NCBI GenBank assembly: GCA_902765725.1 | Contig: CACXAT010000033.1 | Coordinates: 1 to 38,435 of the forward strand | Direction: 5' to 3' | DNA length: 38,435 nt | Origin: an uncultured Lachnospiraceae bacterium | GTDB taxonomy: Bacteria > Bacillota > Clostridia > Lachnospirales > Lachnospiraceae | Shown here: positions 16,217 through 23,870 of the stretch, piece after piece | How the letters are laid out: each line of letters opens with the position of its first letter | How positions within the stretch are numbered: the stretch's first letter is position 1 | Program-made: the position numbers and the translations under genes | The notes under the pieces: model-generated | What the model was told of the DNA's origin: nothing | The model's database searches: none | What the model saw: only the letters and a program-made list of their open reading frames with translations

Positions 16217-17752
16217 ATGGTACAGGATGCGGTTGCAAAACTGGTTCAGTATGCTCTTGCTGCGGAACTGATCTCGGAGGAAGATGCGATCTACAGTGCG
16301 AATCATCTGCTGGAGATACTGCAGATAGATGCTCTGGACGAGAGTGCGGAGGAGTCGATACTTTCTTTTGATCCCGAAGGGGCGGATCTGACCGGAGAAC
16401 TTCCCCGGATTCTGGGTGAACTGTGCGATTACGGTGTTGAAAACGGGCTGATCCCGGAGGACAGTGTCACGTACCGCGACCTGTTTGATACGAAGCTGAT
16501 GGGAGCCCTGACGGCCAGACCGTCCGAGATCACGGCAAAGTTCAGGAAGATCCTGTCCAAGGAGGGAGCCACTGCCGCGACAGACTGGTATTATAAGTTC
16601 AGCCAGGATACCAACTATATCCGCCGCGACCGGATCGCGAAGGATATGCGCTGGCTTGCGCCCACAGAGTATGGCGACCTTGATATCACGATCAACCTCA
16701 GCAAGCCGGAGAAGGATCCGAAGGCGATCGCGGCTGCAAGACTTGCGAAGCAGACAGCCTATCCCAAGTGCCAGCTGTGCTATGAGAATGTGGGCTATGC
16801 CGGACGGGTGAATCATCCGGCCAGGGAAAACCACAGGGTCATCCCGATCACGATCGACCAGCAGCCCTGGTGCCTGCAGTATTCTCCCTATGTCTATTAC
16901 AATGAACACTGCATCGTATTTAACAGCAAGCATGTGCCGATGATCATCGACCGCAGCGCCTTCCGCAAGCTGTTTGACTTCGTGGCCCAGTTCCCGCATT
17001 ATTTTGTAGGTTCCAACGCGGATCTTCCGATCGTGGGAGGCAGCATCCTGGCCCACGAGCATTTCCAGGGCGGAAACTATGAATTCGCCATGGCGAAGGC
17101 TCCCGTGGAGAGGAAGCTTACATTTGACGGATACAAAGACGTGCAGGCCGGGATCGTAAAATGGCCGATGTCCGTGATCCGCCTCAGCTGCACTGACGCA
17201 TCGAGAATTGTCGATCTGGCTGACAGGATCCTCAGGGCCTGGAGAGGCTATACCGACGAAGACGCATTTATCTTCGCGAAGACGGACGGCGAAGACCACA
17301 GTACGATCACTCCGATCGCCAGAAAGAGGGGAGAGAACTTTGAACTGGATCTGGTGCTCCGAAACAATATCACCACGAAGGAGCATCCGATGGGTGTGTA
17401 CCATCCCCACGCGGCGCTTCACCATATTAAGAAGGAAAACATCGGCCTGATCGAGGTCATGGGCTGCGCGATCCTTCCGGCCAGACTCAAGAGTGAGATG
17501 GCAGAACTGAAGAAAGCCGTTCTGGAAGGGCGTGACTACCGACAGGATGAACAGCTGGAGAAGCATGCGGACTGGATGGATGACATCAGATCGAGATATG
17601 ACGATCTGAATGAAGATAATCTGGATGAGATCCTGAAGAAGGAGATCGGTATCGTATTCGCGAAGGTCCTGGAGGACGCCGGCGTCTACAAGCGCAATGA
17701 AGAGGGAACGGCTGCGTTCCTGCGCTTTGTGGACTATGTAAACAGAGCTTGA
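16217..17752 (+). CDS. galT: Class II galactose-1-phosphate uridylyltransferase
   Basis: Leloir pathway enzyme: exchanges UMP between UDP-glucose and galactose-1-phosphate. 511 residues, the length of the Firmicute class II type (about 490-510), not the ~350 of the E. coli type. The active-site motif HEHFQGG is at 280-286, with H282 as the likely uridylylated residue. Other landmarks are CQLCYENVGYAGR (185-197) and GVYHPHAALHHIK. galK and galE are not adjacent. The ribosome binding site is modest: AAAGGA lies about 14 bases before the ATG. proS follows after 62 bp with its own predicted promoter. Confidence 0.96.
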   Translation: MVQDAVAKLVQYALAAELISEEDAIYSANHLLEILQIDALDESAEESILSFDPEGADLTGELPRILGELCDYGVENGLIPEDSVTYRDLFDTKLMGALTARPSEITAKFRKILSKEGATAATDWYYKFSQDTNYIRRDRIAKDMRWLAPTEYGDLDITINLSKPEKDPKAIAAARLAKQTAYPKCQLCYENVGYAGRVNHPARENHRVIPITIDQQPWCLQYSPYVYYNEHCIVFNSKHVPMIIDRSAFRKLFDFVAQFPHYFVGSNADLPIVGGSILAHEHFQGGNYEFAMAKAPVERKLTFDGYKDVQAGIVKWPMSVIRLSCTDASRIVDLADRILRAWRGYTDEDAFIFAKTDGEDHSTITPIARKRGENFELDLVLRNNITTKEHPMGVYHPHAALHHIKKENIGLIEVMGCAILPARLKSEMAELKKAVLEGRDYRQDEQLEKHADWMDDIRSRYDDLNEDNLDEILKKEIGIVFAKVLEDAGVYKRNEEGTAAFLRFVDYVNRA

Positions 17753-17777
17753 CGGAAAAAGCCGAATTGGGTAACAT
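17749..17777 (+). promoter_or_regulatory. Predicted sigma-A promoter of proS
   Basis: TTGACG (17749-17754), 17-bp spacer, TAACAT (17772-17777). The -35 overlaps the galT stop codon. Confidence 0.5.
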
Positions 17778-17814
17778 CTCAATGGCAGTTGAATCACAGT
17801 AAGGAGAATGCACC

Positions 17815-19257
17815 ATGGCAAAGGATAAAAAGTTTGTGGAAGAGATCACTTCGATGGAAGTTGATTTCGCCCAGTGGTATACAGATGTTGTCAAGAAGGC
17901 GGAGCTGACCGGATACACACAGGTCAAGGGCTGCATGGTCATCAAGCCGGCAGGATACGCGATCTGGGAGAATATTCAGGCAGAGCTGGACCGCAGGTTC
18001 AAGGAGACGGGCGTGGAGAATGTCTATCTTCCGATGCTGATCCCGGAGGGCCTGCTTCAGAAGGAGAAGGACCATGTTGAAGGATTTGCTCCGGAAGTCG
18101 CATGGGTCACCCACGGAGGATCGGAGGAGCTGGAAGAGCGCATGTGCGTCAGACCGACTTCCGAGACACTGTTCTCTGATTTCTATGCCAGAGACGTTCA
18201 TTCCTACAGAGACCTGCCGAAGGTCTACAATCAGTGGTGCTCGGTTCTTCGCTGGGAGAAGACAACCAGACCGTTCCTTCGCTCCAGAGAGTTCCTGTGG
18301 CAGGAAGGCCACACGGTTCACGCGACTGCCGAGGAAGCAGAAGAGCGCACCATCCAGATGCTGAATGTGTATGCGGACTTCGCGGAGGAGTTCCTCGCGA
18401 TCCCGGTCGTGCGCGGCAGAAAGACAGATAAGGAAAAGTTCGCGGGTGCCATCGCCACCTATACGATCGAGGCTCTGATGCATGACGGCAAGGCTCTGCA
18501 GTGCGGAACCAGCCATAACTTCGGTGACGGCTTTGCCCGCGCCTTTGAGATCCAGTATGTCAGCAAGGACAATAAGCCGGAATACTGCCACCAGACCTCC
18601 TGGGGCATGACGACCCGTATGATCGGCGCCATCATCATGGTTCACGGAGATGACAGCGGACTGAAGCTGCCGCCGAGAGTGGCGCCTGTCCAGGCAATGG
18701 TCATCCCGATCCAGCAGAAGAAGGAAGGCGTGCTGGAGAAGGCCTCCGAACTGAAGGATGCTCTGTGTGCAGCAGGAGTCCGCGCGAGACTGGATGACGC
18801 AGACAAGAGTCCCGGATGGAAGTTCTCCGATCAGGAGATGAGAGGGATCCCGGTTCGTCTGGAGATCGGTCCGAAGGATATCGAGCAGGGACAGTGCGTG
18901 ATCGTGCGCAGGGATACCCGCGAGAAGATCACGGCCTCTCTTGAAGGCATCGGAGCGAAGGTCCAGGAGATCCTCGAGCAGATCCAGAAGGACATGTTTG
19001 AGACCGCCAGGGCACGCATGGAGAGCATGACCTATACAGCTTCCACGAAGGAAGAGTTCAAAGAGATCGCCGATACCAAGCCGGGATTTATCCGCACAAT
19101 GTGGTGCGGAGACCGCCAGTGCGAGGAGGAGATCAAGGACCAGCTGGGCGGAGTGACCAGCAGATGCATGCCGTTTGAGCAGGAGCACCTGTCAGATACC
19201 TGTATCTGGTGCGGCAAAAAGGCGCAGTCCATGATCTACTGGGGCAAGGCCTATTGA
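17815..19257 (+). CDS. proS: Prolyl-tRNA synthetase, short (eukaryote/archaea-like) type
   Basis: Class II synthetase charging tRNA-Pro; 480 residues. It lacks the bacterial editing (INS) domain and has the extra C-terminal zinc-like domain of the archaeal/eukaryotic subtype, with cysteines in MWCGDRQC and DTCIWCGKK and ending in the typical aromatic KAY. Class II motif 2 is in [20 protein letters not shown] and motif 3 in [14 protein letters not shown]. This subtype is common in Clostridia. AAGGAG at 17801-17806 is well spaced from the ATG. Without the editing domain, clearing of Ala-tRNA-Pro would need a separate enzyme; none is visible here. Confidence 0.97.
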   Translation: MAKDKKFVEEITSMEVDFAQWYTDVVKKAELTGYTQVKGCMVIKPAGYAIWENIQAELDRRFKETGVENVYLPMLIPEGLLQKEKDHVEGFAPEVAWVTHGGSEELEERMCVRPTSETLFSDFYARDVHSYRDLPKVYNQWCSVLRWEKTTRPFLRSREFLWQEGHTVHATAEEAEERTIQMLNVYADFAEEFLAIPVVRGRKTDKEKFAGAIATYTIEALMHDGKALQCGTSHNFGDGFARAFEIQYVSKDNKPEYCHQTSWGMTTRMIGAIIMVHGDDSGLKLPPRVAPVQAMVIPIQQKKEGVLEKASELKDALCAAGVRARLDDADKSPGWKFSDQEMRGIPVRLEIGPKDIEQGQCVIVRRDTREKITASLEGIGAKVQEILEQIQKDMFETARARMESMTYTASTKEEFKEIADTKPGFIRTMWCGDRQCEEEIKDQLGGVTSRCMPFEQEHLSDTCIWCGKKAQSMIYWGKAY

Positions 19258-19283
19258 TATCAGCATAATATGGAAAAAAGGTG

Positions 19284-19318
19284 CGGCCTCAGTCTCATAG
19301 GGACTGGGGCCGGCTTTT
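19284..19318 (+). terminator. Intrinsic terminator of proS
   Basis: Stem CGGCCTCAGTC with GACTGGGGCCG (one G-T pair), 7-base loop, T4 at 19315-19318. Confidence 0.8.
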
Positions 19319-19330
19319 CTCTGAGGGTTT

Positions 19331-20233
19331 ATGAAAAAAGAAAAGATATTCCAGCTGAGACAGTCTCTGATCCTGCTGGTCACGGCGACCATCTGGGGGA
19401 CCGCGTTTGTCGCCCAGAGCGTCGGTATGGAGCATGTCGGTCCGTTCACCTTCATCGCGGCGCGGTTCGCGCTCGGCGCGCTGGCGCTGCTGCCGGTGAT
19501 CCTTCTGCAGAACCGGCGCCTTAAGGCAGACGGCATCGGGAAGGGGAAGATGGCTGACGGCCGGGCAGGCTCGGGAAAGGTGCTGTGGAAGGGAGGACTC
19601 CTGTGCGGCGTCGCCCTGATGAGCGCCGCCTCGCTCCAGCAGGTGGGGATCATGCGGACGACCGTAGGCAAGGCCGGCTTTATCACAGCCATGTATATCA
19701 TCATTGTCCCGATCCTGGGTGTCTTCATGGGCCGCAGGATACGTCCGCTGATCTGGGGATGCGTGCTGCTCGCTGCAGCGGGGCTCTATCTTCTGAGCAT
19801 GAGCGGAGCCTTCTCGCTGCAGAGCGGAGACGCGCTCTGCCTGGCCTGTGCCGTTATCTTCGCGGTTCAGATCATGCTGGTGGACCACTATGTGGAAGTG
19901 GCAGACGGGGTGAGGCTGTCTGCGATCCAGTTCCTGACCGCGTCTGCGCTGGGAACTGTGATGATGCTGCTCTTTGAGCATCCTTCCCTTGGCGCGGCAT
20001 GGAATGCCAGGGTACCGATCCTGTACGCGGGGATCATGAGCTCGGGAGTTGCCTACACGCTGCAGATCATCGGACAGAGAGGGCTCAATCCGACGATCGC
20101 CTCACTGATCATGAGTCTGGAATCCGTGATCGCGGCAGCGGCAGGTTTTATTTTTCTTCATCAGACCTTTACCGGAAGAGAGCTTTGTGGGTGTATACTG
20201 ATGGCAGCTGCCATAGTTCTGGCCCAGCTGTGA
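19331..20233 (+). CDS. EamA/DMT superfamily transporter
   Basis: 300 residues with ten predicted membrane helices in two EamA repeats of about 140 residues. The first repeat starts with LILLVTATIWGTAFVAQ and the last helix pair has ESVIAAAAGFIFLHQTFTGRELCG, typical of DMT exporters of amino acids, purines or other metabolites. Substrate unknown. The ribosome binding site is poor (GAGGG, 4 bases upstream), suggesting weak expression. No promoter was recognised in the 73-bp gap after the proS terminator. The PII-like gene starts 25 bp downstream and may share the transcript. Confidence 0.88.
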   Translation: MKKEKIFQLRQSLILLVTATIWGTAFVAQSVGMEHVGPFTFIAARFALGALALLPVILLQNRRLKADGIGKGKMADGRAGSGKVLWKGGLLCGVALMSAASLQQVGIMRTTVGKAGFITAMYIIIVPILGVFMGRRIRPLIWGCVLLAAAGLYLLSMSGAFSLQSGDALCLACAVIFAVQIMLVDHYVEVADGVRLSAIQFLTASALGTVMMLLFEHPSLGAAWNARVPILYAGIMSSGVAYTLQIIGQRGLNPTIASLIMSLESVIAAAAGFIFLHQTFTGRELCGCILMAAAIVLAQL

Positions 20234-20258
20234 ATGTAAGAAGGAGGGACAGTCCGAT

Positions 20259-20609
20259 ATGAATATGAAACTGGTTGTGATCGTACTGAATAAGACAGAA
20301 TGCCTTGAGGAACTGCTCCGGGAATTTGCCGACCGGGCGCTTCCGGGAGCGACCATCCTGCAGTCTCACGGAATGATGCAGGAGCTCGGCGTCGATTCCC
20401 AGATGCATTTCATGCTGTCTCTTCGCAACATCCTGAATCCGGATCACAAGGAAAACCGAACGATCTTCATGGCGGCCCCCCAGTCCAGTGTTCCGGACAT
20501 CGTAGACGCAGTCAACAAGGTAACCGGAGGACTGAACAGGAGCGATACGGGAATCCTGTTTACCGTACCGATCGACTTTATTACCGGCATCGAGGTGAAT
20601 GACTCATGA
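20259..20609 (+). CDS. PII-like signalling protein
   Basis: 116 residues. The pattern fits the PII (GlnB-like) ferredoxin fold: strand KLVVIVLN, helix, strand GATILQSHGM, a variable loop, strand NRTIFMAAP, helix PDIVDAVNKVTGG, and a final strand GILFTVPIDFITGI closely resembling the PII C-terminal signature. The T-loop is short and lacks the uridylylated Tyr context of GlnB. PII-like proteins bind adenine nucleotides and control membrane transporters. Its stop overlaps the antiporter start (ATGA), so that protein is the likely partner. Strong AAGGAGG is at 20240-20246. Family call is by pattern only. Confidence 0.72.
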   Translation: MNMKLVVIVLNKTECLEELLREFADRALPGATILQSHGMMQELGVDSQMHFMLSLRNILNPDHKENRTIFMAAPQSSVPDIVDAVNKVTGGLNRSDTGILFTVPIDFITGIEVNDS

Positions 20610-21805
20610 ACATTTCTCTGAATATGCTGACGAATCTGGGAATCATGATCCTTGCGGGGATCCTGATGGGGAGGCTGATGAAGCACCTGGGATTCCCGAA
20701 CGTCACAGGATATATGCTGGCGGGACTTCTGCTGGGACCTTATCTGCTCCCGATGCTGGGAAGCCCGGTCTCCATACTGTCAGAAGGATTCGTAAACGGG
20801 ATCAGTGTCATTACCGAGGTCGCGCTCGGGATGATCGCCTTCTCCGTAGGCGGACAGCTTCATTTTTCATCTCTGAAAAAGGCCGGCAGGAGGATGATCG
20901 TGCTCGCGCTGGCAGAATCGGTCCTTGCCGCGATCTTTGTCAGCTGCGCGCTGCTGCTGACTGGAAATGAACCGGGAATGGCTCTGATCATGGGGCCGAT
21001 CGCGGCGGCGACTGCACCGGCTGCCACTATCCTGGTGGTCCAGCAGTACCGGGCAAGAGGACCTGTGACGAGCCTGCTCCTGCAGGTGGTAGCCATCGAT
21101 GACGTGACGGCGCTTCTGCTGTATTCGGTTTCAGCAGCCATCATCAAGCATCTTGGAGCGGAAGGAAAACAGATCCTGTCTGCCGTTCTCAAGGAAGTGC
21201 TGCGGTTTGCCGAGGGGGCTGCTCTGGGACTGCTCCTGGCGATCATCATGCTTTTTATGCTCAGGTTCTTCAGGAGGAAGGGCAACCGTCTGGCCATCAT
21301 AACCGGCTTCCTGTTCCTGGGGATCGGCGCTGCCCAGCGCATGGGACTGAACTCCCTGATCGTGTGCATGGTCATGGGAACTGCCGTAGCCAACCTCAGC
21401 GTGGAAGCGGACGCGATCCTGGATGCGGTGGAGCCGGTGGCGTCACCGGTGTTCATACTGTTCTTTGTCGCTTCCGGAGCCGGACTTCCCATCGGTCTGC
21501 TGAGATCCATCGGGATGACAGGACTTGTGTACATACTGGCCAGATATACAGGCAAGATCGTCGGTACCCTGCTGGGAGGCCTGGCCACCGGAACGGACCG
21601 CAGGCAGTGCCTGTATCTTGGACCGTGCCTGCTTCCCCAGGCGGGGATTGCCATCGGTCTGACGCTGGCGGCGGGCAGTGTGCTTCCCGAGCACGCCTCT
21701 GACATAAAGGCCATCGTCCTGACAGGAACTCTGATCTGTGAGCTGATCGGACCTGCCGTGACGAAGCTGAGTCTTAAGAAAGCGGGAGAGATCCCGGCGA
21801 GATAA
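20606..21805 (+). CDS. CPA2 family cation/proton antiporter
   Basis: 399 residues, about 12-13 membrane helices, Pfam Na_H_Exchanger type. Landmarks: N-terminal GFPNVTGYMLAGLLLGP, the unwound-helix region ATAPAAT near 135-141, and DD at 165-166 in VAIDDVTALLL. The paired aspartates are the ion-binding motif of electrogenic CPA2 antiporters, suggesting Na+/H+ exchange with charge movement. It ends after the last helix with no cytosolic TrkA-N (KTN) domain, so control by the PII-like neighbour is attractive. The start overlaps the upstream stop by ATGA. A strong terminator follows and an ArsR gene converges on it. Confidence 0.9.
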   Translation: MNISLNMLTNLGIMILAGILMGRLMKHLGFPNVTGYMLAGLLLGPYLLPMLGSPVSILSEGFVNGISVITEVALGMIAFSVGGQLHFSSLKKAGRRMIVLALAESVLAAIFVSCALLLTGNEPGMALIMGPIAAATAPAATILVVQQYRARGPVTSLLLQVVAIDDVTALLLYSVSAAIIKHLGAEGKQILSAVLKEVLRFAEGAALGLLLAIIMLFMLRFFRRKGNRLAIITGFLFLGIGAAQRMGLNSLIVCMVMGTAVANLSVEADAILDAVEPVASPVFILFFVASGAGLPIGLLRSIGMTGLVYILARYTGKIVGTLLGGLATGTDRRQCLYLGPCLLPQAGIAIGLTLAAGSVLPEHASDIKAIVLTGTLICELIGPAVTKLSLKKAGEIPAR

Positions 21806-21850
21806 AAATAAGGACGTGTGAAAAAACGAAAGTCTTTCACACGTCCTTTA
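21806..21850. terminator. Bidirectional terminator between antiporter and arsR genes
   Basis: Perfect 14-bp stem (AAGGACGTGTGAAA at 21810-21823 with TTTCACACGTCCTT at 21835-21848). The - strand side is followed by a good T-run (TTATTTTTAT); the + side has a short one. Confidence 0.9.
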
Positions 21851-21863
21851 CTGTACTATCCGC

Positions 21864-22163
21864 TCAGTCTCTCTCCATGACGTGGTCTACGCCCATGCTG
21901 AGGATCATCTCCACATGCTCATCGTCCAGAGAGTAATAGATCGTCTTGCCGTCTCTTCTGGACTTGACCAGCTTCCCCTGCTTCAGCGTGCTGAGCTGGT
22001 GGGAGATGGCACTCTGTGTCATGTCCAGCTGCCTGGCTATGTCGCTGACACACATCTCTTTTTTCTGAAGAACGTATAAAATGCGGATCCGTGTCCGGTC
22101 TGCGAACATCTTATACAGATCGCTCAATTCCTGAAACATTTCTTCCGGAAGCATCCAGGTCAT
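21864..22163 (-). CDS. ArsR/SmtB family regulator with alpha-5 zinc site
   Basis: 99 residues. Winged helix-turn-helix repressor; recognition helix near TQSAISHQLSTLKQ (49-62), wing SRRDGKTIYYSL. The C-terminal helix has D81-x-H83-x10-H94-x2-E97, exactly the alpha-5 metal site of SmtB/CzrA-type Zn/Co sensors. The alpha-3 cysteine motif is incomplete (MCVSD, one Cys), so arsenic or cadmium sensing there is unlikely. It should release DNA when zinc binds. No metal transporter or P-type ATPase is adjacent; the closest gene is the convergent antiporter, so it may control itself and a distant regulon. Confidence 0.9.
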   Translation of the reverse strand: MTWMLPEEMFQELSDLYKMFADRTRIRILYVLQKKEMCVSDIARQLDMTQSAISHQLSTLKQGKLVKSRRDGKTIYYSLDDEHVEMILSMGVDHVMERD

Positions 22164-22230
22164 CCTTTCTGCAGCTGCCTGCTGCGTCTCTGCCTGGCTG
22201 ATGATCTGCGGCAGAGCCTGTACTGTTTCA

Positions 22231-22260
22231 ACTATACTCTACAGATGAACGGCCGGTCAA
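22231..22260 (-). promoter_or_regulatory. Predicted sigma-A promoter of the arsR gene
   Basis: On the - strand TTGACC (22255-22260), 18-bp spacer, TATAGT (22231-22236). TTCA (22227-22230) and TGAA (22246-22249) on + flank the -10, resembling half-sites of ArsR operators, so self-repression is possible. Confidence 0.6.
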
Positions 22261-22283
22261 GTAAGAATGACCTGTGAACACGA

Positions 22284-22337
22284 ACGGTGCAGCCTCGGGA
22301 GAGGAGGGCAATCTCGCGGTTGAGGCGAACTGTCCGT
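22284..22337 (+). other. Imperfect long hairpin overlapping the murE -35
   Basis: Nested arms: ACGG/CCGT (outer), GCCTC/GAGGC (middle) and CGGGAGA/TCTCGCG (inner, one mismatch). It lies upstream of, and covers, the -35 box of murE. It has no T-run, so it is not a terminator. It could be a regulator site or chance. Confidence 0.3.
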
Positions 22338-22348
22338 GATGATATAAT
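22320..22348 (+). promoter_or_regulatory. Predicted sigma-A promoter of murE
   Basis: TTGAGG (22320-22325), 17-bp spacer, extended -10 TGA-TATAAT (TATAAT at 22343-22348). Confidence 0.7.
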
Positions 22349-22388
22349 AGATAGAATTCAATTGAAGCAATGGAAATGGGGGCTTGAA

Positions 22389-23861
22389 ATGTTACTTTCA
22401 AAACTTCTTGAAAAGACAGAATACGAAGTGCTTCGCGGAAGTGTGGATATAGAGATCACGGAGATCGTGAACGACTCCAGAAAGGTGAAGAAGGGCTGTG
22501 TTTTTCCCTGCATCAGAGGAGCTTCCTTTGACGGCCATAAGTTTGCCGCGGAGGTAGCGTCCAAGGGAGCCGCGGCTGTCGTTGTCGAGGAAGATGTCGA
22601 GGTTCCGGAGGATGTCACGGTGATTCTCGTGAAGGATACCAGGATCGCGATGGCGAGGATGGCCTGCGCGTGGTTTGATTATCCTGCCGACAAGCTCAGG
22701 ATGATCGGCATTACCGGCACGAAGGGAAAGACGACGACCACCTACATGGTCAAGTCGATCCTGGAGTCGGCAGGCCATAAGGTCGGACTGATCGGTACCA
22801 TCGAGACACTGATCGGCAGTTCCAGGATCCCCAGTGCCAACACGACACCGGAGTCTCTGCTGCTGCAGGAGTTTCTCGCGAAGATGGTGAAGGCAGGCTG
22901 TGACGCGGTTGTCATGGAGGTGAGCTCCCAGGCGCTGATGCTTCACCGGGTCGAGGGAATCACATTTGACATCGGTGTATTTACCAATATCTCTGCCGAC
23001 CATATCGGACCTGCGGAGCATGCATCCTTCGAGGATTACATGCAGTGCAAGAGTATGCTCTTCCAGATGTGCAGGACGGGGATCTTTAACGGGGATGATA
23101 TGCATCTGGGAAGGATCCTGGAGGGTCATACCTGCAGTGTTGAGACCTTCGGCCTGAAGAATACCAATGACCTCTACGCGGATGAGATCGAGTTGGTATA
23201 CCGTCCGGGCTATCTTGGGACAAAGTTCTGCGTCCGGTGCGAAGACGACTATGAAGTGACTACGGACATCCCCGGCAAGTTTTCCGTCTACAATTCCCTG
23301 TGTGCGATCGCTGTCTGCAGGCATTTCGGCGTGACGAAGGAGCAGATGAAGTCTGCGCTTGCGGATGTAAAGGTCAAGGGCAGAGTGGAGATGGTGAAGG
23401 TCAGCGATGACTTCATCCTGATGATAGATTACGCGCATAACGCGATGGCACTGGAGAGCATTCTCTCCACACTCAGGGAATACCGTCCGTCCAGGATTGT
23501 CTGTGTGTTTGGCTGCGGCGGAAACCGGGCCAGGAGCAGACGCTATGAGATGGGTGAGGTTTCCGGAAGGCATGCGGACTTTACGATTCTGACCTCCGAC
23601 AATCCCCGCTATGAGAATCCGGAGGCGATCCTGGATGATATCGAGGTCGGCATGAAGCGGACCAAGGGTAAATACATCCGCATCGCGGACCGCAAGGAAG
23701 CAATTGCCTACGCGATCCACAACGGCAAGAAGGGCGATGTGATCGTGCTTGCGGGCAAGGGACATGAAGATTACCAGGAGATCTGCGGCAGGAAGTACCC
23801 GATGGATGAGAGGGTGCTGATCGCGGATATCCTTGCAGAGGACGCGAAGAAGGAGAAATGA
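22389..23861 (+). CDS. murE: UDP-MurNAc-tripeptide synthetase, meso-DAP type
   Basis: ATP-dependent ligase adding the third residue to UDP-MurNAc-L-Ala-D-Glu in the cytosol. 490 residues from the ATG at 22389 (GGGGG 6 bases upstream); the frame is open further upstream but covers the promoter. ATP-binding GTKGKTTT is at 110-117; the carbamylated lysine is probably K221 (QCKSMLF). DNPR at 404-407 is the motif for meso-diaminopimelate rather than lysine. Three Mur ligase domains are complete. priA starts 10 bp after its stop and is likely co-transcribed. Confidence 0.96.
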   Translation: MLLSKLLEKTEYEVLRGSVDIEITEIVNDSRKVKKGCVFPCIRGASFDGHKFAAEVASKGAAAVVVEEDVEVPEDVTVILVKDTRIAMARMACAWFDYPADKLRMIGITGTKGKTTTTYMVKSILESAGHKVGLIGTIETLIGSSRIPSANTTPESLLLQEFLAKMVKAGCDAVVMEVSSQALMLHRVEGITFDIGVFTNISADHIGPAEHASFEDYMQCKSMLFQMCRTGIFNGDDMHLGRILEGHTCSVETFGLKNTNDLYADEIELVYRPGYLGTKFCVRCEDDYEVTTDIPGKFSVYNSLCAIAVCRHFGVTKEQMKSALADVKVKGRVEMVKVSDDFILMIDYAHNAMALESILSTLREYRPSRIVCVFGCGGNRARSRRYEMGEVSGRHADFTILTSDNPRYENPEAILDDIEVGMKRTKGKYIRIADRKEAIAYAIHNGKKGDVIVLAGKGHEDYQEICGRKYPMDERVLIADILAEDAKKEK

Positions 23862-23870
23862 TCCGGATCT

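Noticed and set aside
16130..17821. Long - strand open frame opposite galT
   Set aside because: It lacks a recognisable family and mirrors the codon bias of galT, whose protein is certain. Similar antisense frames occur opposite proS and murE.
17794..19188. Long - strand open frame opposite proS
   Set aside because: Antisense of a well-identified synthetase, no domain, no ribosome binding site of note.
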